Origin: Candidatus Accumulibacter contiguus
Lineage (GTDB): Bacteria > Pseudomonadota > Gammaproteobacteria > Burkholderiales > Rhodocyclaceae
Assembly: GCF_012940005.1 (NCBI RefSeq)
Contig: NZ_SPMX01000080.1
Coordinates: 54-39,513, forward strand
Length of the DNA: 39,460 nucleotides
Reading direction: 5' to 3'
The notes below the pieces were generated by a model, which did no database searches, was not told where the DNA came from, and was given only the letters and a program-made list of their open reading frames with translations. Below, in pieces: positions 8,605 through 17,239 of this stretch. The stretch's first letter is position 1; each line of letters begins with the position of its first letter. The position numbers and the translations under genes were made by a program.

Positions 8605-10757
8605 ACAGGCGCATGCCGCGCGCCCTGCGATGCCTGGACAGGATCCAAAAAAGATATGCCAGGCTGTCCAGCCTCCTCCTGGCGGCGCTCGTGTTGTGGA
8701 TCGACATCGTCACCGGCACCGAGATCCAATTCCCACTCATCTATGTCCTTCCGGTGGGCCTGGCAGCATGGCGTAGCCAGCGATATCTGGCATATGGTCT
8801 GGCGATGACGCTGCCCGTACTGAGGATCGGTCTTGAATTTCCCTGGGGGACCGACGCATCGCTTGTCATTGCCGACATCAACGCCGTGATCGAGATCGCC
8901 GCCATGCTGCTGTACGCGTATCTGGTCGGTGAAGCCACGGCACGGACCAGAGGTTTGACGAAGACGGCTACGGCAAGGGAACGCGAGGTGAGCCAACTGC
9001 GCGCCTTTGCCCGGATGACGAGTGCAACCCTGCAAGGGCGGGGAATTTCCCCTGGCATGGCGGACGGAGTGGCGTGGATCTACCTGCCATCGGAAGGCGA
9101 ATCGACCTTCGAGCAGCAGCCGATCACACAGGACGATGTGGAGGCTGAGATCGACCGGCTCGACAGCGCATTGGCGGCTGCGATCCGGGAGCTGGAAAAC
9201 AGACAGCAGCATCTCATCGGCGATATGGCCGCGGCGGAGAGCGCCCTGCTGGACGTACACCTGGCCATGCTCAACGACACCGAGTTCTGGAAGGTGTGCA
9301 AGCAGCGCGTACGTGCGGATCTGATCCAGGTCGAACAGGCTGTTGCGGAAGAAGTTCGGGAAATGGCCGAGAGCCTGGACGGGTCGACCCAGGACGCCAT
9401 TCGGGAGCGCAGTGCCGACATCCGTGACATTGGTCGTCGGGTTCTGCGCAATCTCGGGGTCTCCGGCGAGCCACCAGCCAACCATCTGGCTTCACTTCCG
9501 CCATGCACGATACTCGTCGTCACCGAACTCCTGCCGTCCGACATATTCCAGCTCGATCGCGTCAATCTGGTGGCCCTGGTCACCGAGCGTAACAGTGCCG
9601 CGTCACATGTCGCAATTCTTGCCCGCACCAGAAACATCCCGGCGATCAGCGACATCAAGGATGCCACGGCGCTGCTGGCAACGGGCGACCACCTGCTGGT
9701 GGATGCAGAAGCCGGCACGGTCACCGTCGCACCGTCCAGGATTCAATCCGAGCTTTTCGCGGAGCGCCGGAGCCAACATGCCACGCACGAGTCCGCGGCG
9801 GCAGCCGACCCAGAGCAGGAGCCCACTACCAGGGACGGCATCCGCATCGGACTGTATGCGAACATCAGCAGACCGGATGAAGCGCATCTGGTGTCGGAGT
9901 ATCGGCTGGATGGCGTGGGCCTTTTCCGGTCCGAGTTTCTCTTTCTCGATGTCGCCGAGCCGCCCACTCTCGACGAGCAGCTTGCGGCCTATTCCGCGGT
10001 GGCTGCGACGCTTGATCCATCTGTCGTCGTCATCCGCACGATGGATTTTGGCGGGGATAAAATCCCGCAATTCAAGCGCACCGAGAGTGATTTTGTTTTC
10101 CGGACGGGCGGACGTGGCCTGGCACTTTCCCTAGCCGAGAAAACCCTGTTCCGCACCCAGCTTCAGGCCATCCTCCGCACCGCGCGGTTGGGTGATGTGC
10201 GGATCATGTTTCCCATGGTCACTGGGGTGGCCGATCTGAGGGAAGCACGCCATCGGGTCGCCGAGTTGATCGAAGTCGAGCAGTTGGCCAGGCGGGTAGC
10301 CATCGGTGCCATGATCGAAACCCCGGCGGCAGTGATCTATATCCGTGAGATCGTGAAGATGGTCGATTTCGTATCCATCGGGACCAATGATCTCGCCCAT
10401 TTCATCCTGGCCACGGACCGCCAGTCACAGGAATCTCCTGGCGCACTGGCGTTCCTGCATCCCAGTGTGCTGCGGGCGACAGACCATGTGGTGCGGACTG
10501 CCCTGAATCAGGGGATTGACCTCTCGGTGTGTGGAGAAGCAGCAGGAATTCCGGCGGCCGTCTGCCTGTTGGTGGGAATGGGGGTCCGGAACTTCAGCAT
10601 GAACCCTTTCCAGGCGTCGGGTATCCGCCGCTTCCTGCGACAGATGACCATCGAACAGATGGAAACGGTCGCCAGGGATGCCCTGGCCGTTACCACCCTG
10701 GAAGAAGTCCAGCAGATCACCGAAACTGCACTTCGTGAAACTCCCGTGCTCAACTAA
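8601..10757 (+). CDS. membrane-anchored PTS Enzyme I-like phosphotransferase
   Basis: A 718-residue protein. Residues about 20-120 are hydrophobic with three to four membrane helices (LLLAALVLWIDIV, FPLIYVLPVGLAAW, AMLLYAYLVGEA), like the sensor regions of some histidine kinases and diguanylate cyclases. From about residue 148 (GISPGMADGVAW) to the end it matches Enzyme I of the phosphoenolpyruvate:sugar phosphotransferase system. The phosphohistidine segment is SAASHVAILAR with His336. The PEP-binding barrel shows TMDFGGDK, GTNDLAHFILATDR and SVCGEAAG with the catalytic Cys644. Enzyme I is normally soluble, or carries an N-terminal GAF domain (PtsP). No HPr or EIIA gene is nearby. The start at 8601 overlaps the lipoprotein stop. 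The likely role is regulatory phosphotransfer rather than sugar uptake, which is an inference. Confidence 0.88.
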   Translation: MNRRMPRALRCLDRIQKRYARLSSLLLAALVLWIDIVTGTEIQFPLIYVLPVGLAAWRSQRYLAYGLAMTLPVLRIGLEFPWGTDASLVIADINAVIEIAAMLLYAYLVGEATARTRGLTKTATAREREVSQLRAFARMTSATLQGRGISPGMADGVAWIYLPSEGESTFEQQPITQDDVEAEIDRLDSALAAAIRELENRQQHLIGDMAAAESALLDVHLAMLNDTEFWKVCKQRVRADLIQVEQAVAEEVREMAESLDGSTQDAIRERSADIRDIGRRVLRNLGVSGEPPANHLASLPPCTILVVTELLPSDIFQLDRVNLVALVTERNSAASHVAILARTRNIPAISDIKDATALLATGDHLLVDAEAGTVTVAPSRIQSELFAERRSQHATHESAAAADPEQEPTTRDGIRIGLYANISRPDEAHLVSEYRLDGVGLFRSEFLFLDVAEPPTLDEQLAAYSAVAATLDPSVVVIRTMDFGGDKIPQFKRTESDFVFRTGGRGLALSLAEKTLFRTQLQAILRTARLGDVRIMFPMVTGVADLREARHRVAELIEVEQLARRVAIGAMIETPAAVIYIREIVKMVDFVSIGTNDLAHFILATDRQSQESPGALAFLHPSVLRATDHVVRTALNQGIDLSVCGEAAGIPAAVCLLVGMGVRNFSMNPFQASGIRRFLRQMTIEQMETVARDALAVTTLEEVQQITETALRETPVLN

Positions 10758-10885
10758 GTGGGCGAAATGATGAACAGGTGGTGGATTCTTCTTTCCGGCC
10801 ATCCGCATGGCCAATGGCGTGGCGCCAGGATGACGTTACACCTGCCTACTCTTGCCTGCCCGCCCGGTTCGGCTCGCTGCACGTA

Positions 10886-10891
10886 TATAAT
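10886..10891 (+). promoter_or_regulatory. possible -10 box of the prfB promoter
   Basis: A perfect TATAAT lies 35 bp upstream of the prfB start in an otherwise GC-rich gap. I see no good -35 hexamer at the usual distance, so this is only a candidate. Confidence 0.35.
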
Positions 10892-10925
10892 GCACAGTCC
10901 ATTCATCAAGCAAGCAGGGTCCAGT

Positions 10926-12030
10926 ATGGAAGCCGAACAGCTCAACCTCATCGAAAACCGGCTCGCCGACCTCGGTCAGCGTACCACCGAACTGCGGAGG
11001 TATCTTTGACTACGATCAGAAAGCCGATCAGTTAAAGGCCGTCGCACGCGAATTCGAGGATCCGAAGGTCTGGGACAACGCCGAGCGCGCGCAGGAACTC
11101 GGGCGCGAGAAGCGCTTGCTGGAAAACGTCGTGCTGACGCTGAACCGTGTCGGCGATGGCCTGCGCGACGCCACTGATCTCTTCGAGATGGCGCGCGAGG
11201 AGAATGACGACGACACGCTGAACGCGGTCATCGCCGATGTCGACGCCATCGAGAAGGAAGTTTCCGGCCTCGAATTCCGGCGCATGTTCAACAACCCGGC
11301 CGACCCGCTCAATTGCTTCGTCGACATCCAGGCCGGCGCCGGCGGCACCGAAGCACAGGACTGGGCGGCGATGCTGCTGCGCATGTACATCCGTTACGGC
11401 GAACGCAAGGGCTACGCGGTCGAAGTGCTCGAGGAATCGGAAGGCGAAGTCGCCGGCATCAAGACGGCCAGCATCAAGCTCACCGGCGACTACGCTTACG
11501 GCATGCTGCGTTCGGAATCCGGCATCCATCGACTGGTCCGCAAGTCGCCCTTCGATTCGAATGCACGCCGCCACACCAGTTTTTGCTCGGTGACAGCCTA
11601 CCCCGAAATCGACGATTCATTCGAAGTCGACATCAACCCGGCCGAGCTGCGCATCGATACCTACCGCGCTTCCGGCGCCGGTGGTCAGCACATCAACAAG
11701 ACCGACTCGGCGGTGCGCATCACGCATCTGCCGACCAACATCGTCGTGCAGTGCCAGAATGACCGTTCGCAGCACCGCAACCGTGCCGAGGCAATGGCGA
11801 TGTTGAAATCGCGTATCTACGAAGCCGAGATGCGCAAGCGCCAGGCCGAGCAGCAGAAGCTCGAAGACGCCAAATCCGACATCGGCTGGGGTCACCAGAT
11901 CCGTTCCTATGTGCTCGACCAGTCGCGGATCAAGGACTTGCGCACCAACGTCGAAGTCGGCAATACCCAGGGCGTGCTCGACGGCGACCTCGACCAGTTC
12001 ATCGAAGCCAGCCTGAAACAGGGTGTCTGA
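10926..12030 (+). CDS. prfB: peptide chain release factor 2 (with programmed +1 frameshift)
   Basis: RF2 releases peptides at UGA and UAA. The gene is read in two frames: 10926-11006 encodes 27 residues ([13 protein letters not shown] to RRYL) and ends at an in-frame TGA (11007-11009). Skipping the T at 11007 continues as [10 protein letters not shown] to the stop at 12030, a 367-residue product. The frameshift site has the classic parts: a Shine-Dalgarno-like CGGAGG, a 3-nt spacer and CTT TGA C. The anticodon-like SPF motif ([11 protein letters not shown]) and the catalytic GGQ ([16 protein letters not shown]) are both present. When RF2 is scarce the ribosome slips past the UGA, so the protein regulates itself. 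lysS follows, as in many proteobacteria. Confidence 0.97.
11004..11010 (+). promoter_or_regulatory. prfB programmed frameshift site
   Basis: CTTTGAC, preceded by CGGAGG at 10995-11000. CUU slips to UUU over the UGA stop with the internal Shine-Dalgarno sequence as stimulator. This is the same architecture as the E. coli prfB autoregulatory site. Confidence 0.95.
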
Positions 12031-12121
12031 GCCGCATGCCCAACCCGACCAACGGTCATGGCGAAGAATGCCACTCCGAATGATGCAAGCCGACGCCATG
12101 CCTGTTTCCCTCACCCCCCAA

Positions 12122-12147
12122 CCCCTCTCCCGCTGGCGGGAGAGGGG
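12122..12147. terminator. strong GC hairpin between prfB and lysS (REP-like repeat or terminator)
   Basis: CCCCTCTCCCGC and GCGGGAGAGGGG form a perfect 12-bp stem around a 2-nt loop. There is no T-tract after it, so it may be a dispersed palindromic repeat of the CTCTCCCGC type that is common in proteobacterial intergenic DNA rather than a true intrinsic terminator. Confidence 0.6.
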
Positions 12148-12151
12148 GGGC

Positions 12152-12180
12152 GTCGTGAGTCGCTCAGCGACTTTCACGAC
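12152..12180. repeat. second hairpin directly after the first
   Basis: GTCGTGA-GTCGC pairs with GCGAC-TT-TCACGAC around a TCA loop (two stems separated by a TT bulge). It stands four bases after the GC hairpin and 24 bp before the lysS start, so it may influence lysS leader structure. Confidence 0.5.
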
Positions 12181-12204
12181 AAGTACTGATCGCGAAACCC
12201 CATC

Positions 12205-13719
12205 ATGTCCCCGACCGAAAACCTCCCCGACCCTGCGCTGCAGCCGGACGAAAACCACCTCATCGCTGATCGTCGTGCCAAGCTCGCCGAATGGCGGCAG
12301 AGCGGCCAGGCCTTCCCGAACGACTTTGCGCGCGAAAATACTGCCGGCAAGATCAACGATCTCTACGACAGCAAAACGCTTGAGGAACTCGCCGCGGCGC
12401 CGGTCGCCGTCCGGGTCGCCGGGCGCATCATGCTCAAACGGGTGATGGGCAAGGCCTCGTTCATCACCGTTCAGGACCTCTCCGGCCGCATCCAGGCCTA
12501 TGTCAGCCGTGACCAGGTTGGCGATGAAACCTATGCAGCATTCAAGCGCTGGGACATGGGGGACATTGTCGGTGCCGTCGGCACGTTGTTCCGCACCCGT
12601 ACGGGTGAGCTGACCGTGCAGTGCATGGAGATCCGACTGCTCTCGAAGTCACTGCGACCGCTGCCGGAAAAGTTCCACGGCCTGACCGACCAGGAACAGA
12701 AGTACCGCATGCGCTACGTCGACCTGATCACCAACGAGCAATCCCGCTTCACCTTCGTGGTCCGCAGCCGCATCGTGCAATCGATCCGCAACTTCATGAT
12801 CCATCACGGCTTCCTCGAAGTCGAGACGCCGATGATGCACCCGATCCCTGGCGGTGCGACGGCGCGCCCCTTCGCGACACACCATAACGCGCTCGACATG
12901 CAATTGTTCCTGCGCATCGCGCCGGAGTTGTATCTCAAGCGCCTCGTCGTCGGCGGCCTCGAAAAGGTGTTCGAGGTCAACCGCAACTTCCGCAACGAAG
13001 GGCTCAGCCCGCGCCACAACCCCGAATTCACGATGATGGAATTCTACGAGGCATACTCCGAGTACCGCCAGTTGATGGACTTCACCGAAGGACTGCTGCG
13101 CCACAGCGCACGCGAGGCGCTGGCCAGCGAAGTGTTCGAATACCAGGGCCGCAGCATCGACTTCGCCAAGCCCTTTGCCCGTCTGACGATCATCGAAGCG
13201 ATCCGTCAGTTCCATCCCGGCTACAGCATCGCACAACTCGGCGACGCCGCCTGGTTGCGTGCAAAACTGACGGCGATGAAGGTCGAGGTCGCTGCAGAAT
13301 CCGGGCTCGGTGCGCTGCAACTGAAGCTCTTCGAGGAGACTGCCGAAGCCGATCTCTGGGATCCGACCTTCATCATCGATTACCCGGCCGAGGTCAGCCC
13401 GCTGGCGCGCCGTAGCGACAGCAACCCCGAGGTCGCCGAGCGTTTCGAGTTGTTCATCGCCGGCCGCGAGATCGCCAATGGCTTCTCCGAGTTGAACGAC
13501 CCCGAAGATCAGGCGGCACGCTTCCTCGAACAGGCGCAAGCCAAGGAAGCCGGCGACGAGGAAGCGATGTACTACGACGCCGACTACATCCGCGCCCTCG
13601 AATACGGCCTGCCGCCGACCGCTGGCTGCGGTGTCGGCATCGACCGGCTGGTGATGCTGCTGACCGACTCGGCAAACATCCGTGACGTGATCCTCTTTCC
13701 GCAGATGCGGCCGGAGTAG
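12205..13719 (+). CDS. lysS: lysyl-tRNA synthetase, class II
   Basis: A 504-residue class II synthetase that charges tRNA-Lys. The N-terminal OB-fold anticodon-binding domain (about residues 60-165; [21 protein letters not shown]) leads into the catalytic core. Motif 1 is around [21 protein letters not shown], motif 2 is [26 protein letters not shown] and motif 3 is [16 protein letters not shown] with the ATP-binding arginine. Length and domain order are those of the standard bacterial enzyme. The gene follows prfB after a 174-bp gap with two hairpins. The start at 12205 ([19 protein letters not shown]) fits family N-termini. Confidence 0.97.
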   Translation: MSPTENLPDPALQPDENHLIADRRAKLAEWRQSGQAFPNDFARENTAGKINDLYDSKTLEELAAAPVAVRVAGRIMLKRVMGKASFITVQDLSGRIQAYVSRDQVGDETYAAFKRWDMGDIVGAVGTLFRTRTGELTVQCMEIRLLSKSLRPLPEKFHGLTDQEQKYRMRYVDLITNEQSRFTFVVRSRIVQSIRNFMIHHGFLEVETPMMHPIPGGATARPFATHHNALDMQLFLRIAPELYLKRLVVGGLEKVFEVNRNFRNEGLSPRHNPEFTMMEFYEAYSEYRQLMDFTEGLLRHSAREALASEVFEYQGRSIDFAKPFARLTIIEAIRQFHPGYSIAQLGDAAWLRAKLTAMKVEVAAESGLGALQLKLFEETAEADLWDPTFIIDYPAEVSPLARRSDSNPEVAERFELFIAGREIANGFSELNDPEDQAARFLEQAQAKEAGDEEAMYYDADYIRALEYGLPPTAGCGVGIDRLVMLLTDSANIRDVILFPQMRPE

Positions 13720-13765
13720 GCAACTGCAGCTAGCCAGAGTGCTCATCGACCGGCACTCCCGGCGC

Positions 13766-14965
13766 ATGCCACAGCACGCGATCGTCATCGGTGCCGGTCT
13801 GGCCGGCAGCAGTGCCGCCGAGCGGCTGGCGGCACGCGGCTGGACGATCGATCTGATCGAGCGCGCCGACGCGCCCGGCGAGGGCGCTTCGGGTAATCTC
13901 GCCGGCGTTCTGCGCCCGCTGCCCTCGCTCGATCACAACCGCCTGGCACGACTGACGCGGGCCGGTTTCGTCCACGCCCATGCGCATCTCCAGTCGCTGA
14001 CCGCCGCCGGCTTGCCGCTGCGCTGGGGTCGTACTGGTGTGCTGCATCTGGCGCGCGACGACAAACACGCCGCGACGCAGCAGCGGGTGGTCGAAATCCA
14101 GCAGCCTGCAGCCGATGAGTTGCGCTTCGTCGACCGTGACGAAGCCAGCCAGCTGGCCGGCTGGCCGGTCGCCAAGGGCGGCTGGTGGTTCCCCACTGGC
14201 GGCTGGGTCGATCCCGCTTCGCTTTGCCGGGCCAACCTGGCTCGTCACGCGACGGCGATCCGGCCGCACTATCGATGCCAGGTCGCAGAAATCAGGCAGC
14301 AGGCGGATCTCTGGCAGGCCTGCGACGCCGCTGGCAAGCTCATCGCCGCAGCACCGGTGCTGATTCTGGCGAACGCAGCGGCTGCCCGATGCTTTGCCCC
14401 CGCCGCGCATCTGCCGCTGCGCGCTGCGCGCGGGCAGGTTTCGCATCTGCCGGCCGCGACGGCTTCGCCGCCGGCCATTGTCGTCTGCCGCCTCGGCTAC
14501 GTGACGCCGGCAATCGACGGCCTGCGCTGCGCCGGCGCGACCTTCTGTGTCGACGACCAGGAAAGCGCGCTGCGCCAGGCCGATCATGCCGAAAACCTGG
14601 CCAAACTCGATTTCATCCTGCCAGGCTACAGCCATGGCATCGACCCGGCGCAACTCGGCGGCCGCGTCGGCTTCCGCCCGCTGTCGCCGGATCGTCTGCC
14701 GATGATCGGCGCACTGGCCGACGCCACCGCCATCGATCCGGCGTATCCGTCGCGGCTGCTCGCTGCCATGCCGCGCCTGCCAGGTCTCTACCTGATCAAC
14801 GGCTTTGGCGCCCGCGGCATCGTCTGGTCGGCGCTCGCCGGTGAACTGCTGGCCTGCCTGATCACCGGTGCGCCACTGCCGCTCGCCGACGACCTGGTCA
14901 ACGCCGTCGATCCCGGCCGCTTCCTGCTGCGTGGCCGCAGCCAGCGGTGGCGCAGCGACAGGTGA
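13766..14965 (+). CDS. stand-alone MnmC2-like FAD-dependent oxidoreductase
   Basis: About 399 residues. The N-terminal dinucleotide-binding motif VIGAGLAGSSAAERLAARGW marks a DAO-type FAD fold. The segments ASGNLAGVLRPLPS, GGWWFPTGGWVDPASLC and GLYLINGFGARGIVWS with the C-terminal LPLADDLVNAVDPGRFLLR are those of the C-terminal half of MnmC. That domain oxidatively removes the carboxymethyl group from cmnm5(s2)U34 in the tRNA wobble position. In E. coli the domain is fused behind a methyltransferase (MnmC1); here that part is absent and a GTG (13739) or ATG (13766) start follows the lysS stop by 19-46 bp. I prefer the ATG. The lysS neighbourhood fits a tRNA role. Confidence 0.85.
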   Translation: MPQHAIVIGAGLAGSSAAERLAARGWTIDLIERADAPGEGASGNLAGVLRPLPSLDHNRLARLTRAGFVHAHAHLQSLTAAGLPLRWGRTGVLHLARDDKHAATQQRVVEIQQPAADELRFVDRDEASQLAGWPVAKGGWWFPTGGWVDPASLCRANLARHATAIRPHYRCQVAEIRQQADLWQACDAAGKLIAAAPVLILANAAAARCFAPAAHLPLRAARGQVSHLPAATASPPAIVVCRLGYVTPAIDGLRCAGATFCVDDQESALRQADHAENLAKLDFILPGYSHGIDPAQLGGRVGFRPLSPDRLPMIGALADATAIDPAYPSRLLAAMPRLPGLYLINGFGARGIVWSALAGELLACLITGAPLPLADDLVNAVDPGRFLLRGRSQRWRSDR

Positions 14966-15064
14966 ATCCTCCGTCAAGCCTGAGCGTGAAAATTGCGCAG
15001 TGGTCGCCCTCCACGGCTGCCCGCAAAGCGTTACACTGCGATTTTTTTCCAGGAAATCCAGGGT

Positions 15065-15664
15065 ATGGAAAACCAGTCCCCAAGCACCCACCCGATGATT
15101 CTCGTTGCCGCAGCCTCGGTCACCCTGCTCAGCCTCACCAGTGTCGCGGCGCTGCTGGGCTGGCTGCCGAGCCCCATGATGGCACCGCAAGTGACCAGCG
15201 CGCCCACGCCGACCGCCAGCGCTACGCCCGCGGAAAAGTCCGCGACGCTGAACATCCCTGCCGGTTCGAGGGTCACGGTGCATACCGTCAGCGAAGCTCC
15301 CGCAAGCCAGGCAAGCAAGAGTGTCGCCACTCGACCGACCGCAGCAGTCGCCGGCAAGGGGCGATCCATTGCGACTTCCAGCTCCTACCACACTAACCGT
15401 GGCACCAGGCCGATAGCGAAAGACTCGCAACAGGAGAACACGCTTTACGTCAACCACAGCCGACCTGCTGTTGGCGCTTGCCGGGACTGCGGTACCGTAG
15501 TCGACGTGCGCGAGTTGACGAAAAAGGGGAGCGGCAGTCCACTGTACCAGGTCACCGTTCGCCTCCACGATGGCAGCATGCGCACCGTCAACGAATCGCA
15601 AGCACCGCTGTGGCGCAGCGGCGATCGCGTGCGCATCGGCAATGGAGAGTTCCCCGGCATCTAA
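15065..15664 (+). CDS. envelope protein related to the glycine-zipper 2TM family, zipper missing
   Basis: A 199-residue protein with one N-terminal membrane segment (about residues 11-35; MILVAAASVTLLSLTSVAAL), then a low-complexity Ala/Thr/Pro linker. The C-terminal part begins at CRDCGTVVDVREL and ends with YQVTVRLHDGSMRTV...WRSGDRVRIGNGEF. These two pieces are the flanks of SlyB/PcP-type glycine-zipper 2TM proteins, where a GlyGly-rich membrane hairpin normally sits between them. In this protein the flanks are joined by only KKGSGSPL. The start MENQSPSTHP is preceded by a GGAAATCCAGGG stretch that may hold a weak ribosome-binding site. Function unknown; probably anchored in the inner membrane. 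Confidence 0.7.
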   Translation: MENQSPSTHPMILVAAASVTLLSLTSVAALLGWLPSPMMAPQVTSAPTPTASATPAEKSATLNIPAGSRVTVHTVSEAPASQASKSVATRPTAAVAGKGRSIATSSSYHTNRGTRPIAKDSQQENTLYVNHSRPAVGACRDCGTVVDVRELTKKGSGSPLYQVTVRLHDGSMRTVNESQAPLWRSGDRVRIGNGEFPGI

Positions 15665-15727
15665 GTGGGCCATCCGAGATGCTAAGATCGATCCTTGCCC
15701 AAGCGCCAACCCCCAGGGAGAACCTGC

Positions 15728-17011
15728 ATGAAGCTAGAAACGCTCGCCGTCCACGCCGGCTACAGTCCCGAACCGACAACCAAGGCGGTCGCCGTACCGA
15801 TTTACCAGACCAGCTCGTATTCCTTCGACAGCACCCAGCATGGCGCCGACCTGTTCGACCTCAAGGTGGCCGGCAACATCTACACGCGCATCATGAATCC
15901 GACCCAGGATGTCCTCGAAAAGCGCGTTGCCGCGATGGAAGGCGGCATCGGCGGACTGGCGCTGGCCTCGGGCCAGGCGGCGATCACCTACGCGATCATG
16001 ACCATCGCCGAAGCGGGTGACAATATCGTCTCGGCGGCAACCCTGTATGGCGGTACCTACAACCTTTTCGCACACACCCTGCCACAGTACGGTATCGAGG
16101 TGCGCTTTGCCAACCAGGCCGAACCGCCCAGTTTCGAAAAACTGATCAACGGCAAGACCAAGGCCATATATTGCGAGTCGGTCGGCAACCCGCTTGGCAA
16201 CATTACCGACTTCGAACCACTCGCCGAGATTGCGCACCGCCATGGTCTGCCCCTGATTGTGGACAACACGGTCCCTTCGCCCTATCTGTGCCGTCCCTTC
16301 GAGCACGGCGCCGACATCGTCGTCCACTCGCTGACCAAGTATATCGGTGGCCATGGCAACTCGATCGGCGGCATGATCGTCGATAGCGGGCGCTTTCCCT
16401 GGGCGGAACACAAGGTGAAATTCCGGCGTCTCAACGAGCCGGACGTGTCCTACCACGGGGTCGTTTACACCGAAGCCCTGGGGCCGGCTGCCTTCATCGG
16501 TCGCGCGCGCGTCGTACCGCTACGCAATATGGGTGCCGCCATCTCGCCGTTCAACAGCTTCCTGATTCTGCAGGGCCTGGAGACGCTGCCGTTGCGCATG
16601 GACCGCATCTGCGCCAACACCGAAAAGATCGCCGCTTATCTGCAGGGCCACGCCAAGGTGGCATGGGTCAATTACGCCGGCCTTCCCGATCATCCAGACC
16701 ACGCGCTGGTGCAGAAGTACATGGACGGCAAGGCTTCCGGGATTCTCACCTTTGGCGTCCAGGGCACCGACTGCAGTGCTGCGGAGGCCGGCGCTCGCTT
16801 TCAGGATGCGCTGCAGTTGTTTACCCGGCTGGTCAACATCGGCGACGCCAAGTCACTCGCCTGCCACCCGGCATCGACCACGCACCGCCAACTGGCTCCG
16901 GCAGAACTGGCCAAAGCGGGCGTTTCCGAGGAAATGATTCGTCTCTCGGTCGGCATCGAACATATCGACGACCTGATCGACGATCTGGAGCAGGCGCTGG
17001 CTGCCGCCTGA
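15728..17011 (+). CDS. metY: O-acetylhomoserine sulfhydrylase (PLP enzyme)
   Basis: A 427-residue Cys/Met-metabolism PLP enzyme. The start MKLETLAVHAGYSPEPTTKAVAVPIYQT and the segment YTRIMNPTQDVLEKRVAAMEGG are those of O-acetyl-L-homoserine aminocarboxypropyltransferases, which make homocysteine from O-acetylhomoserine and sulfide. The PLP lysine is Lys204 in HSLTKYIGGHGNSIGG. The C-terminal IGDAKSLACHPASTTHRQL carries the substrate-binding arginine region and the final SVGIEHIDDLIDDLEQAL is typical. AGGGAGA precedes the ATG by 8 bp. No other sulfur genes are adjacent. Related enzymes (MetZ, MetB) share much of this sequence, but the 427-residue length favours MetY. Confidence 0.92.
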   Translation: MKLETLAVHAGYSPEPTTKAVAVPIYQTSSYSFDSTQHGADLFDLKVAGNIYTRIMNPTQDVLEKRVAAMEGGIGGLALASGQAAITYAIMTIAEAGDNIVSAATLYGGTYNLFAHTLPQYGIEVRFANQAEPPSFEKLINGKTKAIYCESVGNPLGNITDFEPLAEIAHRHGLPLIVDNTVPSPYLCRPFEHGADIVVHSLTKYIGGHGNSIGGMIVDSGRFPWAEHKVKFRRLNEPDVSYHGVVYTEALGPAAFIGRARVVPLRNMGAAISPFNSFLILQGLETLPLRMDRICANTEKIAAYLQGHAKVAWVNYAGLPDHPDHALVQKYMDGKASGILTFGVQGTDCSAAEAGARFQDALQLFTRLVNIGDAKSLACHPASTTHRQLAPAELAKAGVSEEMIRLSVGIEHIDDLIDDLEQALAAA

Positions 17012-17038
17012 AAAGATCCCCTGTACGCAGCCCTCTTA

Positions 17039-17136
17039 GGAACGTTCAAAAAACAACCTGCGGAAATTCATTGCTGGACTGGAAAAACGGTGGGATTCCA
17101 TTGATCAGCTTTCGCAAATTGTTTTTGAAACGTTCC
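17039..17136. mobile_element. 98-bp MITE-like palindromic element
   Basis: The ends are imperfect inverted repeats of about 29 bp: GGAACGTTCAAAAAACAACC at the left and, on the other strand, GGAACGTTTCAAAAACAATT at the right, related by one inserted and one deleted base in the A-tract region. The trinucleotide TTA flanks both sides (17036-17038 and 17137-17139), which fits a 3-bp target duplication. The interior has no coding capacity. This is the form of a non-autonomous MITE moved by a transposase elsewhere. Confidence 0.7.
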
Positions 17137-17239
17137 TTATCCGGTTGTAGCATCCTTGCCGGATGTGATTTCCAGCGTTAGCGGGACAAGCTCACACCCC
17201 TGCATGGGCGAGAAGAAGGCGCCCGGCTCGTGATTCCCT

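Noticed and set aside
13730-15709. 659-codon minus-strand frame
   Set aside because: Antisense to the MnmC2-like gene; rich in residues typical of GC-rich shadow frames and without motifs.
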